Shown in pieces: positions 9,956 to 20,631 of a stretch of DNA of 64,000 nt. A program made the translations under genes and the position numbers. The stretch is from Picocystis sp. L7 (lineage: Eukaryota; Chlorophyta; Picocystophyceae; Picocystales; Picocystaceae): NCBI GenBank assembly GCA_020975725.1, contig QXJR01000028.1:248001-312000 (forward strand), given 5' to 3'. Within the stretch, counting starts at the first letter, position 1. Each line of letters begins with the position of its first letter. The notes under the pieces were generated by a model. That model was not told the origin of the DNA. It made no database searches and saw only the letters and a program-made list of their open reading frames with translations.

Positions 9956-11479
9956 TTACTGGTAGGCAGGTTGCCTCCTTTGCTGAGGCCTGCTTCTGCT
10001 TGGTGTCGGCCTGCTTGGCCCAGATCGCTGCCGACGCATATCCTTTGCAGACATAGTGAAGAGGGTGTCCTCTGCCACCTCCTCAGGCTCCACAATCACG
10101 ACCCGTGTTTTCCTCACTGCTTTCTTTGGCACCTTCTTCTCCCTCTTATAGGGTGCGGATGGCAGTCCCTGCCAACTGAGCCGCATTGGCTCACCAACAC
10201 GCTGATTGAAGTACCTCATCACTGCAGTGGATCCAAGAACCAGCCCCAAACTCCCCCAAAATGTGCGTTCACCTGGCACTGAAAGCCACCTGTCCAGTCC
10301 ACTCAAAGCCTGGTAGCGTGCATTGCATGATATTCCCAACCATGCGCCCAGTCCTGCAGCGCTCTGGGCTGCAGATGGTACAGGAAGAGAGGGTGTGTAG
10401 CCAGGTTCTTTCTTCCTTCTAATGTTCACCAACGTGTTGGTCATGACATTCTGTGCAGTTCCCGCAATGACACCAATGGCACTCAGCTCTGCCCCCTTCC
10501 ACAGCAACCCGGCTACGCGAGAAACGTGGGTGTACTCCCGCAGCGGACCACTTTGATCGAACACGTGGTTTGGTAGACTGTGCAAGGCCCTCTGCCAGGC
10601 GTATTTGTGTGCGTTCCCAAATGAGCGGGTTGGTGCCAGAGACCAGACCATGGCCGCATTTGCAGCACACAGCGTGGTGGTGTTGGCTACGACCTGCCCC
10701 CACTCACTTTTGAAATTATCCCCCCTCATGCGCATCTCATATGCAACGCTGCCACCGATGGTTAGCACCTGCTCCATTGCCATCTTGTAGAGGATGAAAG
10801 GGTCTGCCATGAGTCGGCCAACGAATGCCCTGGAAAAGGCAGGAGGCGTCACCCTGGCCACAGTTCGAACGATGGTGGGCTTGCAGTCGAGTGTAAAGAA
10901 GCGCCAGAGCTGTGCGGAGCTGACGAGGCCCATTTCTACCGCCATTCGAATCCCTGCGGGTAGGTCCGCGAGCGTCCTAAACCACTCGGCCATGACTGCT
11001 TCGATGGTGGCCTTGTCGAAAAGCTCGGGGATGACATTCCTCGTGGTGAAGATGCCGTCGTCATCACCATCACCGTCGTCGTCTCCTTCGTCGAAGTAGT
11101 CGTCATCGTCCCCGTCGTCTCCGTCTCCGCCTCCACCGTTGTTGATGCTCTTTCCATTGTCCCCACCGCCGCCCGAATCGTCCGTTCTAGGCTGCATCGT
11201 CTGCTGCTTCTGCGTCAGGTCCAAGTTTTGCTTCTGGAGCGTGGCACCGGAGAAGGAGCCCATTCCGGCCATTCCACGAGTCGGCACGGTCAGTTCGGCC
11301 GAGAATCCGCCTTGTTCTTCGGCGAATTCGCTGGCCGAGTCCTGTGCGGACGCAGACACGTCCAGCACGTGCCTCGGCTGGCACGTGATCCGAGCACGGA
11401 CGGACGCACGCTGCACGGCCGTGCTGCGTCGGAACCTCGCCGCGAGGGGTGCACGTTGTACGGGACATGCTGTCTTCAT
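9956..11479 (-). CDS. RETICULATA-related plastid envelope protein (DUF3411)
   Basis: 507 residues from the ATG at 11479. The first 35-40 residues are rich in Arg, Ala and Ser with almost no acid, as in a plastid transit peptide. Residues about 95-145 are a striking Asp/Gly-rich run. From about 155 to 440 lies the DUF3411 core (IPELFDKATIEAVMAEWFRTLADLPAGIRMAVEMGLVSSAQLWRFF, then FSRAFVGRLMADPFILYKMAMEQ), with several amphipathic or membrane helices. The tail is basic. RETICULATA and its relatives sit in the chloroplast envelope; mutants show reticulate leaves and altered amino-acid metabolism, but the biochemical role is unknown. The acidic linker before DUF3411 is typical of the family. Confidence 0.9.
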   Translation of the reverse strand: MKTACPVQRAPLAARFRRSTAVQRASVRARITCQPRHVLDVSASAQDSASEFAEEQGGFSAELTVPTRGMAGMGSFSGATLQKQNLDLTQKQQTMQPRTDDSGGGGDNGKSINNGGGGDGDDGDDDDYFDEGDDDGDGDDDGIFTTRNVIPELFDKATIEAVMAEWFRTLADLPAGIRMAVEMGLVSSAQLWRFFTLDCKPTIVRTVARVTPPAFSRAFVGRLMADPFILYKMAMEQVLTIGGSVAYEMRMRGDNFKSEWGQVVANTTTLCAANAAMVWSLAPTRSFGNAHKYAWQRALHSLPNHVFDQSGPLREYTHVSRVAGLLWKGAELSAIGVIAGTAQNVMTNTLVNIRRKKEPGYTPSLPVPSAAQSAAGLGAWLGISCNARYQALSGLDRWLSVPGERTFWGSLGLVLGSTAVMRYFNQRVGEPMRLSWQGLPSAPYKREKKVPKKAVRKTRVVIVEPEEVAEDTLFTMSAKDMRRQRSGPSRPTPSRSRPQQRRQPAYQ

Positions 11480-12474
11480 GCTTGCCTTCCCTTCCACGGT
11501 CCCAGGTGCGTCTCTCCTGCGCTGTGGAGGTGCGTCTCCGAGTCCGAATGCGACGTGCTTTGCTCCTCAACACGTGAAATTGTGATGCGAAAGGAGCCGA
11601 CGTATCGAGAAGACTCCCCCCGACCGGAACTGGCGGCGGAAAAAGGAGAGATGCCGCAGAGGAATCGTAAGACAGGACAACGAATCCTCGACGGGTGATG
11701 TCCGGAATGGTGGGCACCCGGATGGATCGGATGCGAAGCTCAAATCAGGACGCTTCAACAGGAGTTTGGTCGATACAGGAGGTGGTTTTGAGAAGGAAGG
11801 ACCGTCCGTTCGGGACGCCGTCTTCAGCCTCAAGAAGGACCGAACCGTGCTCCCTTCCATCGGCCGTTCCCCCAAGAGGATAGGGACACCCGCCCCTCAT
11901 CTTCTGCGGTAGATGCTATACGAGGGGGCAACCGGAGCGGTGCCCGGACGGGCCGGACGATCCTCTGCGGGGGACGGTACCTTTCGCCGGATCTTCTCGA
12001 GGCTTCGTGAGCACGCGGTCTCGATTCGGTGGGAAGACCGCAGGGGAGGGAGGGGATCTCCCCCCTCCGCCGCCCCTCCGCGATGCATGGACCGGCCGTC
12101 CCCCTTGTTTCCGCCCCTGTGGCAACGAGAGGGAAGGATACGCGTACGGATACGACGTTCGGACGGGATGGCGCTCGGCGATGCGGAAGTGGCGCGAGGG
12201 TTGGTGGAACGAGCGAGGAGAAAGGCATGGATGGTACCGATCGCGTGCGAACAGATCCAACGAGTGAATTGCAGAGGTCCAAATGCGAGGCTCGCATCGG
12301 AAGGAAACGGTGCGGTGGTGCAGGATCCAGGAGAAGAAGCGCTAGTGCGAAACAGTCAACGGTTCTCGTTGAGCTCGTCTCTTAACCGTTGCAGCCATCC
12401 GCTCTAGGAAAGATGAATCCGTCTCAACGACGACCATGTGCTTGACCTGATGTCGCCGCAGTCACAAGCACGCG
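11480..12474. other. spacer, GC-rich, no supported gene
   Basis: Nearly 1 kb between two minus-strand genes. Open frames exist on both strands but are low-complexity Arg/Pro/Ser-rich sequence with no family resemblance. It should hold the RETICULATA-related promoter and the uL30m 3' end. Confidence 0.4.
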
Positions 12475-12687
12475 TCAGCAAAGGAAATAGCTCTGTACTT
12501 CGACGCTCGTTTCCGGCGAACGCACCCGTTCGATGGCTCCTCGGACGGACGCGTTGTTGGGCAGTTCCCTGACGCTGTCTAACTTCCGCAAACCCAATGA
12601 CTTCGCCACGCGCCTCGTGCGTTCCGGTCTCCCTGCGAAGCTCTTCCTCAAGGTCACGAAGAGGGTGCGCACGACAGGACTCGTCAT
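12475..12687 (-). CDS. mitochondrial ribosomal protein uL30m
   Basis: A 70-residue gene. The sequence VVRTLFVTLRKSFAGRPERTRRVAKSLGLRKLDSVRELPNNASVRGAIERVR matches uL30 end to end: the T(L/V)xxSxxGRPexxrxxxxxLGLRKLxxxxxxxxxxxxrGxixxv pattern is diagnostic. uL30 sits on the large subunit near the central protuberance; the short bacterial-type form encoded in the nucleus is normally mitochondrial. I chose the ATG at 12687. The frame continues upstream to 12741 without an ATG (MGRG... would need TTG), so a 5' exon is possible. There is no targeting peptide, but short uL30m proteins often lack a clear one. Confidence 0.82.
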   Translation of the reverse strand: MTSPVVRTLFVTLRKSFAGRPERTRRVAKSLGLRKLDSVRELPNNASVRGAIERVRSPETSVEVQSYFLC

Positions 12688-13498
12688 CGTTGCCTCGTCT
12701 TCTGTGGCCTTTCGAAGGCCTCCCGCAACACCTCTTCCCAAAACTCCTCGACGCTTTTCGTAGTCCTGTCGCCGCTTTGACAGTGTATTGTCCGATCTCC
12801 AGCGAGAGAGTCACCGGTTCCCGCAGAGGTCCACCTGGAGTCCCCACCACCGTTTTGCAGCGAGTAAGATCTGCCCTATATATAGTTTCCATGTCCCCGA
12901 TAGGGCACGACTGTGCTTGAACAGGATCAGTTCTGCAGTTCGTACACCCTTCTGTATTCTCCAAATACAGACGAGTTCCTCACCCCGGTTGACGAGAGGA
13001 AGCCTCCGGTCCAGAGCGCGAAGCCAGCCGACACGTGACGAGCTTCAAGCCACGCTTGAAAGGAGTCCGTGTGGGCATGATGACCGTCCCATCGCGCATC
13101 ATTCCGCCGATGGTGAAGGTCCGGTGGCAATCCGACGGGTGTGAATCAACCATCTCTAATCTTTTGGATTCGGAAGAAAGGTTGAGATGAACGGGAAAGA
13201 GAAGCATTATATGTCCAAAGAAATCTTCCGACGGGACAAAGGAGGCCACCTTTTGCCGTGTTGGGTGAATGTTGTCAATTGACTTGTACAATGCAAGATC
13301 ACCAAGTGCTCGATACGCAACACCCAGGATCCGCTTTCGATGCCTAAACACACATGCTTTCGCGCTAGGGTGCTTTACGTGCACATCCTTCCCCTTAGAA
13401 GACGCTTGACATCATGTTTGACCACTGGGAAAGAACGCTTTAAATGTTGTGACGGCCAAGGAGCCCTAGAACATCTTTACCTCTTGCAAGCCGGTTGG
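12688..13498. other. spacer, no gene seen
   Basis: Falling GC content and no recognisable coding sequence. It holds the uL30m promoter and runs into the gene-poor zone with the solo LTR. Confidence 0.4.
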
Positions 13499-13502
13499 GT
13501 AG

Positions 13503-14084
13503 TGTAGCGTCCAAGTAGGGTCGCGGACAGGGGACACTTGTGCGACGAGCGAGTTACGGCTCTCAGCAGTCGTTGAGGTCCTGGAAGAGGCTGATGAGGC
13601 GAGGAGGTTGTCTCGTAGGACAAGTAGGAAAGTGAATTGCAAGGCAAAGAGAGGGACTAGAGGTCCGTCTCTCAAAACCACTCAGTGGCGGTTGAGATGA
13701 GGGCAAGTGGGGCACAAGGAGGGTCCACGTGCTGCTGACGGTCAAATCTGACCGTCCATGCAGCCAGTCGTGGGGCGTCCGTCAGCTGTCCGAGTCATCG
13801 ACACCGTCCAGCCTCCCCAGCCCTACCTTCTAGAAGTACACGGGGAAAGGGAATCCTTTCGACTCAACTCTACCGGTCAAGGGTTCCCTTCATCCCTTAC
13901 TGAAACATGTCCATTGACCCGGGGCGTTCTGCATCTATTCCCGGGCTCTGTTGACCAACATTCAATCCAGACCCGGATCTATGGTATAACGGTAGTAGGG
14001 GGCAGTAAGGCAATTACTGCCCTTTTACTCCCCAAAGTCTCGGGGTCTTCACGCAGGGTCTCATAGGGTCCCTGCTAGGCTACA
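13503..14084. repeat. solo LTR of a Ty3/gypsy-like retrotransposon
   Basis: 582 bp that starts TGTAGCGTCC and ends AGGCTACA, so it has TG...CA ends. It is flanked by the same 4 bases, GTAG, at 13499-13502 and 14085-14088. The first ten bases differ by one from the LTR of the full element at 40.5-48 kb (TGTGGCGTCC) and the last bases are also similar (CTTACA versus CTACA), so it probably belongs to a sister family. With no internal region, it is best read as the product of LTR-LTR recombination. The intact flanking repeat suggests a moderate rather than ancient age. Orientation is not certain. Confidence 0.75.
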
Positions 14085-14088
14085 GTAG

Positions 14089-16321
14089 CAACGCTAGTGA
14101 TTCCGACCAACATGCAAGAGTTCCGAAAGAAGTACCCCATGTCCAACGAGGTTGGCTGCCTCACGAATTCTGTAAAGTGGGTTTTTGAGTATGAAGTCTC
14201 GCTTCGCAATTCACGGTGTCGCCCTAACATGGGGCAAAATGCCATTCTCTACCTAGATGGCCAAATACAAAGGGCAAAGTATATGTCATACGTTCACCCT
14301 CCTCCGTAAGGCAGTCGTTGCCATGCTCTCGAAGGCACACGCACATCAAGCTGGCATCCACAATTGCATTTGTGAGAACCTCGTCCACAAAAGGAGGTAA
14401 CCAAGTCGAAATTTGCTATGTTTTCTACCAAGCACCTTTGCCGAACAATACGACTCCCACAAATGTATAGGCACCTCACTATTGGCAAGTTGACATGGGG
14501 CCCTTCCTAGCTTTGCTCCACACAAGCTCGATGTGGGATCGGTCTTCCTTGCCAAGGTCTTACGCATGCATCAACAACGCCCAAAATCGGCCTTTCCAAA
14601 TGGGCGACAAAATGGGTTCTCCCACGACTCCCGTCTACTGCCACTAAGGAGAATTCTGCTTGAACCTAAAGGGTGTACATGTCTCGATTAGTCGGTGAGT
14701 CAAACAACACAAGTAAATGCGAAGGATCAATGGAAAGGATGGATTTTGGTAGGGGAGGAGGAACTCCCGAAGAGAGAGTCCACGACTGAACTAGGCTCCT
14801 TTGTCGTAGAGCACACCGTACCGTGCGCATCCGTGCGATGTTGTTCGGCACCTTATGATACAAAGGTATACGAACCACGTTCATTTAAATTAGAGAGGAA
14901 TACAACGCGTGAAAAATCAATGTCCCACCTCGATTTTGTCTTGTTGAATTATTTGTGTACTATCCTTTCCACTTTGCTTAGCCCATTCTTTTGCACCTTC
15001 CCATGTAGACGTAAAGCTTGGTAGCTCGTCGACTCGTTCAATTCTAAAACACAAATGTACTTTGAACTCTATTGATCTAGTACTTGAACAATTTGTTTGT
15101 AACTATTCGAAGTTGCACAAACTCCAAAATACTTCCTTGCCAAGATGGACTATGTAGGAAATGTTTGATGTATGTTTTCAAGTTTTCACCATTCGAGACA
15201 GCGGCACATCTCGCTCCCTCTCGTTCGCCACCTTTACTATCATCGTAATTGCCATCTTGATCATAGGTCATGCAAGCGTCTTTTCCCATGCATGCAACTC
15301 ACCTTGCACCTGATGATCGCTAAACCGTCGAAGTTGTGCATCCTATTTTTAACCCAGTGTAGCATTACAATTACCTTCACCGCCGCCATGTTGTAACTAT
15401 TTCCAAACTTATGAAACTAGTTCCATACATTCACTTGTCGGGTGTCCCGGTGTTGGAGCCGTTGCCGAGGACTCAATTGGTACCAATAGCTCTTGAGCAA
15501 CCTCGACATCGACCACTTGTGCGTTGAAAACTTTTTGCGGCTTGCTTATTCAATGGAAAGGTGCATCGGGTGACCTTGGTCGTTTTGGACGATCTTTTGA
15601 AGTAGACAGAGTCTTCATCGCTCCATAATTTGTGTCTTGAGGAACGTCACTTTCGATGAAATAAGTTATGCCACATAAATGAGGATCATGACCACTTCCT
15701 TTCCATTCATAGTTTTAGTATGGATTGTTCGCGAGACTCCATCATTTCCTACTGGCAGGCCTTCTGGCTGCTCTCCTGTACCTTCCGCAAGGTTCCACCA
15801 TCTCCTGATGCCCGACTTTTCGAGCTTTCGCAGGGATTGCTGAAAGTAGACCTTGGTACTCGATGGATGGATCCTTCGTCCAACAGATAGCAAGCCTGCA
15901 CCCTTTAACCACGGGGCCAACGAGGCTACGGCTACCGCTGCAGAGGGTTTGCAAAAGCCTTGTCTTTGAGCCCACAGTTCGGGGGCATCTAGGATAAGGG
16001 GAGCCGCCACCCTGAAAAAACCCAAGTCCCTCTATGCCTTCCCGCAGACGGGACGCGCCCTCCGCAGAGAACACAAGAGCCTATAGCTCGGTCTGAGTAG
16101 AAGGGTGTTGCGATCTGCAGGTGTCACTTGGGTTATCCCTTGGATCAGTCAAGACTTTGCATTGATAACACTAACGAAACAGAAGGATTCTCCATTCCCC
16201 CTCCTCTCTATTGCAAGAGCACCTAGTACCGTACGCTCCCGAGGTACTGCACAGTACCAGTATTGCAGCTGCGGTACTGCCTGACTGCGGTTCAGCGCCC
16301 TGGTCCCGACAGCATGATAGA
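14089..16321. other. gene-poor, AT-richer stretch
   Basis: About 2.2 kb between the solo LTR and PRP38. Codon structure is absent and only short open frames occur. It may be decayed transposon sequence, but no named element can be supported. Confidence 0.4.
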
Positions 16322-17104
16322 TTACCCACCGACCTCTTCAGTTGCTTGGGCTTTGCCCTCCATTAGTATCTTTTCGAACTCTGCTTGCATAGGACTTTCT
16401 CTAGGCATCAAATAATTCGCTTCTTCCAGCAGAAATCTCGCTGGGAGTCTCGGCAGCATGATACCAAACACACAGTTCATGTGCAGCAGGTTATCCGCTA
16501 TCTCGTCGATGTGCACGGCTTCATACTGTCCTGCCGCATTTCGCAACCTGACCTTCCTAAAGTCCTCGTAGAGCGGTTCAACATACTTATAGATGTCTGC
16601 CGGACGACCAACCAGTCTGAGGTAGAAAGCTCCAAGCACCCGTACATACTTGTATTCGTAATTTTTCACTAGTTCGAACTACCGTACAGACCGTATCTAC
16701 CGTCAGCGGGCGTACTTCTGGAGATTTCGATGCTTTGTTCGCTACCGGACGCACCACTATCTCTATGTCGGGCTGTATTTGAAGCACTGCGTTTCGGTCG
16801 CGGTAGTTCACTTCAGATGGTCAGTAGTGCTCTCTGCACCTTCCCAACATCGTTTGTGGTCTCGTGGTTGCGTACTCTTGAGCACGAGGCAGAGGAACTG
16901 GGAGACGGATTTGGTTGCTCCATAAGTCCCTCCGACGGTATTGAGTTCCACTGCTCGATCAAGGATGGATTCCGCATTTAGTCCGAAGCATTTGTCTTTC
17001 CAGTACATGGTATCGTAGATTTTGGTCCTGGTGATTTTGTCGATGAGATACTGCGGATCCGTCCCGTGGACGCTCCTGGCCAGAGGATCGGTCGCGTTGG
17101 CCAT
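16322..17104 (-). CDS. PRP38: pre-mRNA splicing factor PRP38 (three exons)
   Basis: Three exons join in frame: 16876-17104, 16755-16786 (only 32 nt) and 16322-16678. Introns are 89 nt (donor GTACGC) and 76 nt (donor GTGCGT), both GT-AG. The product is 205 residues: MANATDPLARSVHGTDPQYL at the start, WKDKCFGLNAES, GGTYG, then FLCLVLKMLQIQPDIEIVFELVKNYEYKYVRVLGAFYLRL across both junctions, matching PRP38 of yeast, plants and animals. PRP38 is a U4/U6.U5 tri-snRNP protein needed for spliceosome activation. The Arg/Ser-rich tail of the animal protein is missing. Divergent from the unknown gene at 17971. Confidence 0.95.
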
Positions 17105-17970
17105 GCTTAGCACTCTAAAACGACGAAACCTTCACGTTCAAGACCCTTTCATCCGCGAAATCTCCCGATTTATCGCTCTCGCGAGCGCCTGCTTCTGCCG
17201 TCTTCGTGTTGGTGTCGCGAACCAACGTCGGTCCAACCCCGGTTCCATCCATCGAGGGAATTCGATAGTTGTGAAATAGGTGTAGGTCACAACTGTGTGC
17301 ATCGGGGAGGGTCCAGGATCGACGTCCTGGCACCGGTCAGGCAGGACGGTTCCCAGGACGGCGGACGTGTTGAGACGTCGGAGTAGCCTTGAAAGGCAGC
17401 TCGTCGAGAAGTACGGGACTGCACGTACTCCTTTCGATCTGAGCAGAGGCGGTGCTGCATTCTTCGTGCGCCTTCGATGTACGAGTCATCCATCGTCCAG
17501 GAGAAACCGAGAAGAAACTTTCGGTGGATGGTTCCTTCATTCGATCAACCCAGGAATGCTCTGGTTTCCAAAGGAAGAAGGATTCCACTGAAAACGCATT
17601 CCTTCCGAGGAAGCTCCCCTTTCGATCCCTACCCGAGAAAGGGGGTCGCTTTCCCACCCACAAAACCAGGGATCGGAACCCCCCCTTTTCGCGGTCAGGT
17701 TCCTCCCATCTCGTCGAGATCTCTTTCTGTAATATCGATAAGAGGGAAAGAGATATCGATCCAAGAGGGGATTCCGACGTCGCGAACGCCACAACGTGGA
17801 CTTGAGAAGGACGAAACGTTCGCACTTCGCACGTCCACCGCAACGCAAGACGTTCGCCAAGGCTTCGTGTCGAACGTTCGGGACGTGTTTCGTGTCCCTT
17901 TGGAAGCGAGGCAGGGGTCGAAGGTCGGCGTCGAGGTGCGTCCAGAGGAAGCAGGAGCAGACGTGCAACC
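17105..17970. promoter_or_regulatory. divergent promoter region of PRP38 and the 17971 gene
   Basis: 866 bp between two divergent starts. It contains a perfect TATCGATA at 17733-17740 and an ATATCGAT at 17753-17760, and a GAGAAGAAACT motif at 17509-17519 that recurs in two other upstream regions of the window. The long frames here are antisense low-complexity sequence. Confidence 0.45.
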
Positions 17971-18768
17971 ATGGCCGAGGCAGTGAGCGTCTTCGTGGAC
18001 CTGCTCATAGACAGCATACAAGCTCGGCTCTGGTTGGAACACGAAGTGGAAGGCTTGCTTCAGTCCGCCTACGAGCTGGAAGCGGATTTCAAAGAAAAGA
18101 ACCGGTCCATGAGGAAGGCACAGGTGTACAACTCGGAGTCCGCCATGAAACGAAGCACGAACCAGGAAGCACGTCTCCGGTGGCTTTCGAATGTGCTGGA
18201 AGACGTCGCTGGAGCTAGTGGCGAAGAGGTGGTGCGAAAATTGGAAACTGTGAATTTCGAGGAAGTTTTGAACAGCTCGAACGTCGAGCAGACGGTTCTT
18301 GTTCGTGGAGAGGTGGAAATTCGCAGCGTCGAAGACGGTGGAACTGATGGTATGGAACGCGTCGAAGGGAGGTCTTCCAGAAGCGTTGCGACAGTGCTCG
18401 ACTTAAGTATGGATGAAGAGAACGACGAGACGGGTCAGTGGGTGGAGGAGGATTTGGGCGAATCAACCGATGCCGAAGGTGTGGAGGACGTAGGTAGCGA
18501 TGTCTCCCTGTGGGGTGCTCGGATAGGCCTGTTCTTGGACACATTGAAGAAGGCGGACAAACCGGAAGATTTCAAACGGGTGCAGCAGTGCGTGGCAGAC
18601 CTTGCATCGTCTCTTGCCTCCCAGGGCGATGGAAAATCTACCCTCGAAGCGCGCGAGGCGGAGCTCATGGAACTCAGCATCCAGGACGTCTTGCTCTGCA
18701 TGAAAGAGCAAAACATCGACGCATTGCCACTGATAAACGTCGTATACAGATTCATGTCTTCGCTGTAA
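17971..18768 (+). CDS. unrecognised acidic protein
   Basis: 265 residues from a clean ATG. It begins MAEAVSVFVDLLIDSIQARLWLEHEVEGLLQSAYELEADF, a helical segment, then a helix with NSESAMKRSTNQEARLRWLSNVLEDV. A strongly acidic, disordered middle (residues 110-180) follows, and then a C-terminal helical part (WGARIGLFLDTLKKADKPEDFKRVQQCVADLAS, then LSIQDVLLCMKEQNIDALPLINVVYRFMSSL). There are no membrane segments or catalytic motifs. Codon use resembles its neighbours, so it is probably a real gene, perhaps a subunit or adaptor. The convergent neighbour ends 70 bp away. Confidence 0.7.
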   Translation: MAEAVSVFVDLLIDSIQARLWLEHEVEGLLQSAYELEADFKEKNRSMRKAQVYNSESAMKRSTNQEARLRWLSNVLEDVAGASGEEVVRKLETVNFEEVLNSSNVEQTVLVRGEVEIRSVEDGGTDGMERVEGRSSRSVATVLDLSMDEENDETGQWVEEDLGESTDAEGVEDVGSDVSLWGARIGLFLDTLKKADKPEDFKRVQQCVADLASSLASQGDGKSTLEAREAELMELSIQDVLLCMKEQNIDALPLINVVYRFMSSL

Positions 18769-18838
18769 ATATGCGTTGGAGCAGGTCGCTTTACCGGACG
18801 TGTGCACGCGCATCCCACACTCTTGTTTCAGACCTGCA

Positions 18839-19093
18839 TCACGATTTCCCCCATCGCCTCGCAGCTTTTCGTATCGCCTCCGGTGTGGGCTTCACTTTCC
18901 ACAAATTCGCGAACCATTTCTTGTCTTTCGCAGCAGCAGTGTCTCCTCCGTGAGATAGGAATCCACTCGTCTTTGGAGGCGCCTGGTTACCTCCTTGGGT
19001 GGCCTTCCAATCCTTGTACTTCTCCCACTCGTGGTGAAAGTAGGCTAGTGTCGCAGCACCCAAGCCGACGGCGAATGCGATTCGAAGAGCCAT
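18839..19093 (-). CDS. small single-pass membrane protein, unknown
   Basis: 84 residues. The N-terminus MALRIAFAVGLGAATLAYFHHEWEKYKDWK is one hydrophobic helix preceded by a single Arg, followed by a charged, soluble tail that ends in basic residues. This layout is common in small mitochondrial inner-membrane proteins (assembly factors or respiratory-chain accessory subunits), but I recognise no family. The frame extends upstream without resemblance to a protein, so the ATG at 19093 is the best start. Confidence 0.6.
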   Translation of the reverse strand: MALRIAFAVGLGAATLAYFHHEWEKYKDWKATQGGNQAPPKTSGFLSHGGDTAAAKDKKWFANLWKVKPTPEAIRKAARRWGKS

Positions 19094-20040
19094 CCTTCTG
19101 ATCACCACGAGGTTTGCGGTGCACCACTCGTCACGCAGACGTCTTCGTTTCCCACCAACTCCGACGGGCGGCAAGCGCACACCAAGTGGACGTGCGCGTG
19201 GCTCCACCCTTCCCACGTGCAGATGCGCACTCCAACCGTTGTTTTTGCCGACGGCCTGAGCTTGGACGTGTACGTTGACGTCGCTCCCTGTGAAGCAGGT
19301 GCAGTTGCGAGGTGAAAACGCGCCACGCGGGTGCGAAACAGCGACGTGTGTCCGCGCGCCGCTTCTCGTCCAGAGCACCGGCAATCGAAGGGACACGTTG
19401 AAAAGCTGGAATGAACGCCATGACACAGGTGGGTTCACCATTTATTCAAACTTGCAGCAACCGGTGGGATTCGACGCAAGGAACACATGGGGGTGGAACC
19501 CATGTTCAGGTGCTTCCTGATACAGAGATGGAGGCTGGCAAGGACGCCGCACGTCTTTCTGTCCGTGGGTCCATCGATGTGGATAGACATGATGCCTGTC
19601 AATAGGCACCGTTTCGTTCCCCGTTTTTCTCACCTTGAAACAACGCATCGGCACAGGTGTCTCCTCCGAACATGATCCTGAAGGTACCCTCTTGACGGAA
19701 AATCCGGTGTCTGCCATGTCCAAGGCAAGGCAAGGCTCGCATTGTTTTCTTCCCTTCGAGTTTCCAGGACAAGCTCTCTCCACGCAAGCGGGGTCGACCA
19801 GATCCACACGAACAAACGCGACCGATCCATCAAGCGTTTATCGCATCGTTCTTTTCTCGAAGGTCCTCGGAAAAACCGATCGGCAGGCGATTCGCTTCAG
19901 GTGTGCTGGATGTCGATTTACCGGAAGGTAACTTCGTGCGCTTGTGGGCCGGTGTGCGTCGGTCGACCCACCAAGCGACGAGTTCCTCGTCTATCTGAGT
20001 TTACCTTCGACCGCTTTCGTCGGCCCTTTCCATTCCCTCA
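19094..20040. other. spacer with one possible small minus-strand ORF
   Basis: 947 bp between two minus-strand genes. A 91-codon frame at 19442-19717 on the minus strand (MADTGFSVKRVPSGS...) ends in a TAA that overlaps an AATAAA signal, which is suggestive of a small gene, but its sequence matches nothing I know. Confidence 0.3.
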
Positions 20041-20361
20041 TCAATCTCGCTCGTCCCTCGCGGCTTTCTTCGCCGCCTTTTCCGGTTGGTGATAGAGCAC
20101 GATGAGGTATCGGTTTCGCACGTTGAATCCCGAGAGGTGCTCCTTCGCACTTTTGGCGTCGAGCACGTCTTCGTACACGACGAACGCGGTTCCTTTGGTT
20201 TCCTTGGCATTACCCAGCCTGATTTGCATCACGGGTCCGAACTTTCCGAAGATGTCGAACATCTCGTCGCCAGTGACGTCGAAAGGCAAGTTTCGGACGT
20301 ACAGGATCTGGTTCACTTCCGGCGGCAGCTTCAAGGCCGCCTTCCGCAGCGCGCGCGACAT
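20041..20361 (-). CDS. SF3B6: SF3b subunit p14 (SF3B6), branch-site RRM protein
   Basis: 106 residues from the ATG at 20361. It is essentially one RRM: RNP2 is [12 protein letters not shown]1 is GTAFVVYED, with the family's [35 protein letters not shown] and [21 protein letters not shown] segments nearly unchanged from human p14. p14 binds SF3B1 in the U2 snRNP and lies next to the branch-point adenosine. The length is normal (human 125). A frame extension of 20 codons upstream is not conserved. Divergent from MIC10 across 270 bp. Confidence 0.96.
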   Translation of the reverse strand: MSRALRKAALKLPPEVNQILYVRNLPFDVTGDEMFDIFGKFGPVMQIRLGNAKETKGTAFVVYEDVLDAKSAKEHLSGFNVRNRYLIVLYHQPEKAAKKAARDERD

Positions 20362-20543
20362 GGTTCGTTCTCCGGCCCCTTCCTCCGGATAGCACCTCCC
20401 TTCCACGTCCTTCGGATGCACCGTTCGGACGGCGTCGCCTCCGCCTTTCGAGCGCGATGGGCGGCGAAAGTCGCACGCCGAATCCGACGGATGGGACCGT
20501 CTGCCGCTTCCACCCTCGACTAAACCCTACACGAAACCTAGAA

Positions 20544-20562
20544 GTTAACCTCGGGGTTAACC
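20544..20562. promoter_or_regulatory. paired GTTAAC motif in SF3B6/MIC10 divergent promoter
   Basis: GTTAACC at 20544-20550 and GGTTAACC at 20555-20562, core starts 12 bp apart, each followed by TCGGGG. The same palindrome appears in three other divergent promoters of this window. Confidence 0.5.
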
Positions 20563-20631
20563 TCGGGGCTAGGGAGGGGGTTTCCCTTCGAGGGTTGAGA
20601 AAGCCACCAGACACGTCCCAGGCATTCGGGC

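Noticed and set aside
15666-16025. Minus-strand frame whose end (MNGKEVVMILIYV) faintly recalls a Ty1/copia reverse transcriptase
   Set aside because: Only about a dozen residues resemble it; no neighbouring motifs support an element.
16085-16140. TAGCTCGGTCTGAGTAGAAGG resembling a tRNA D arm
   Set aside because: No T arm or matching acceptor follows.
19442-19717. 91-codon minus-strand frame ending at a poly(A) signal
   Set aside because: No homology recognised; kept only as a remark in the spacer entry.
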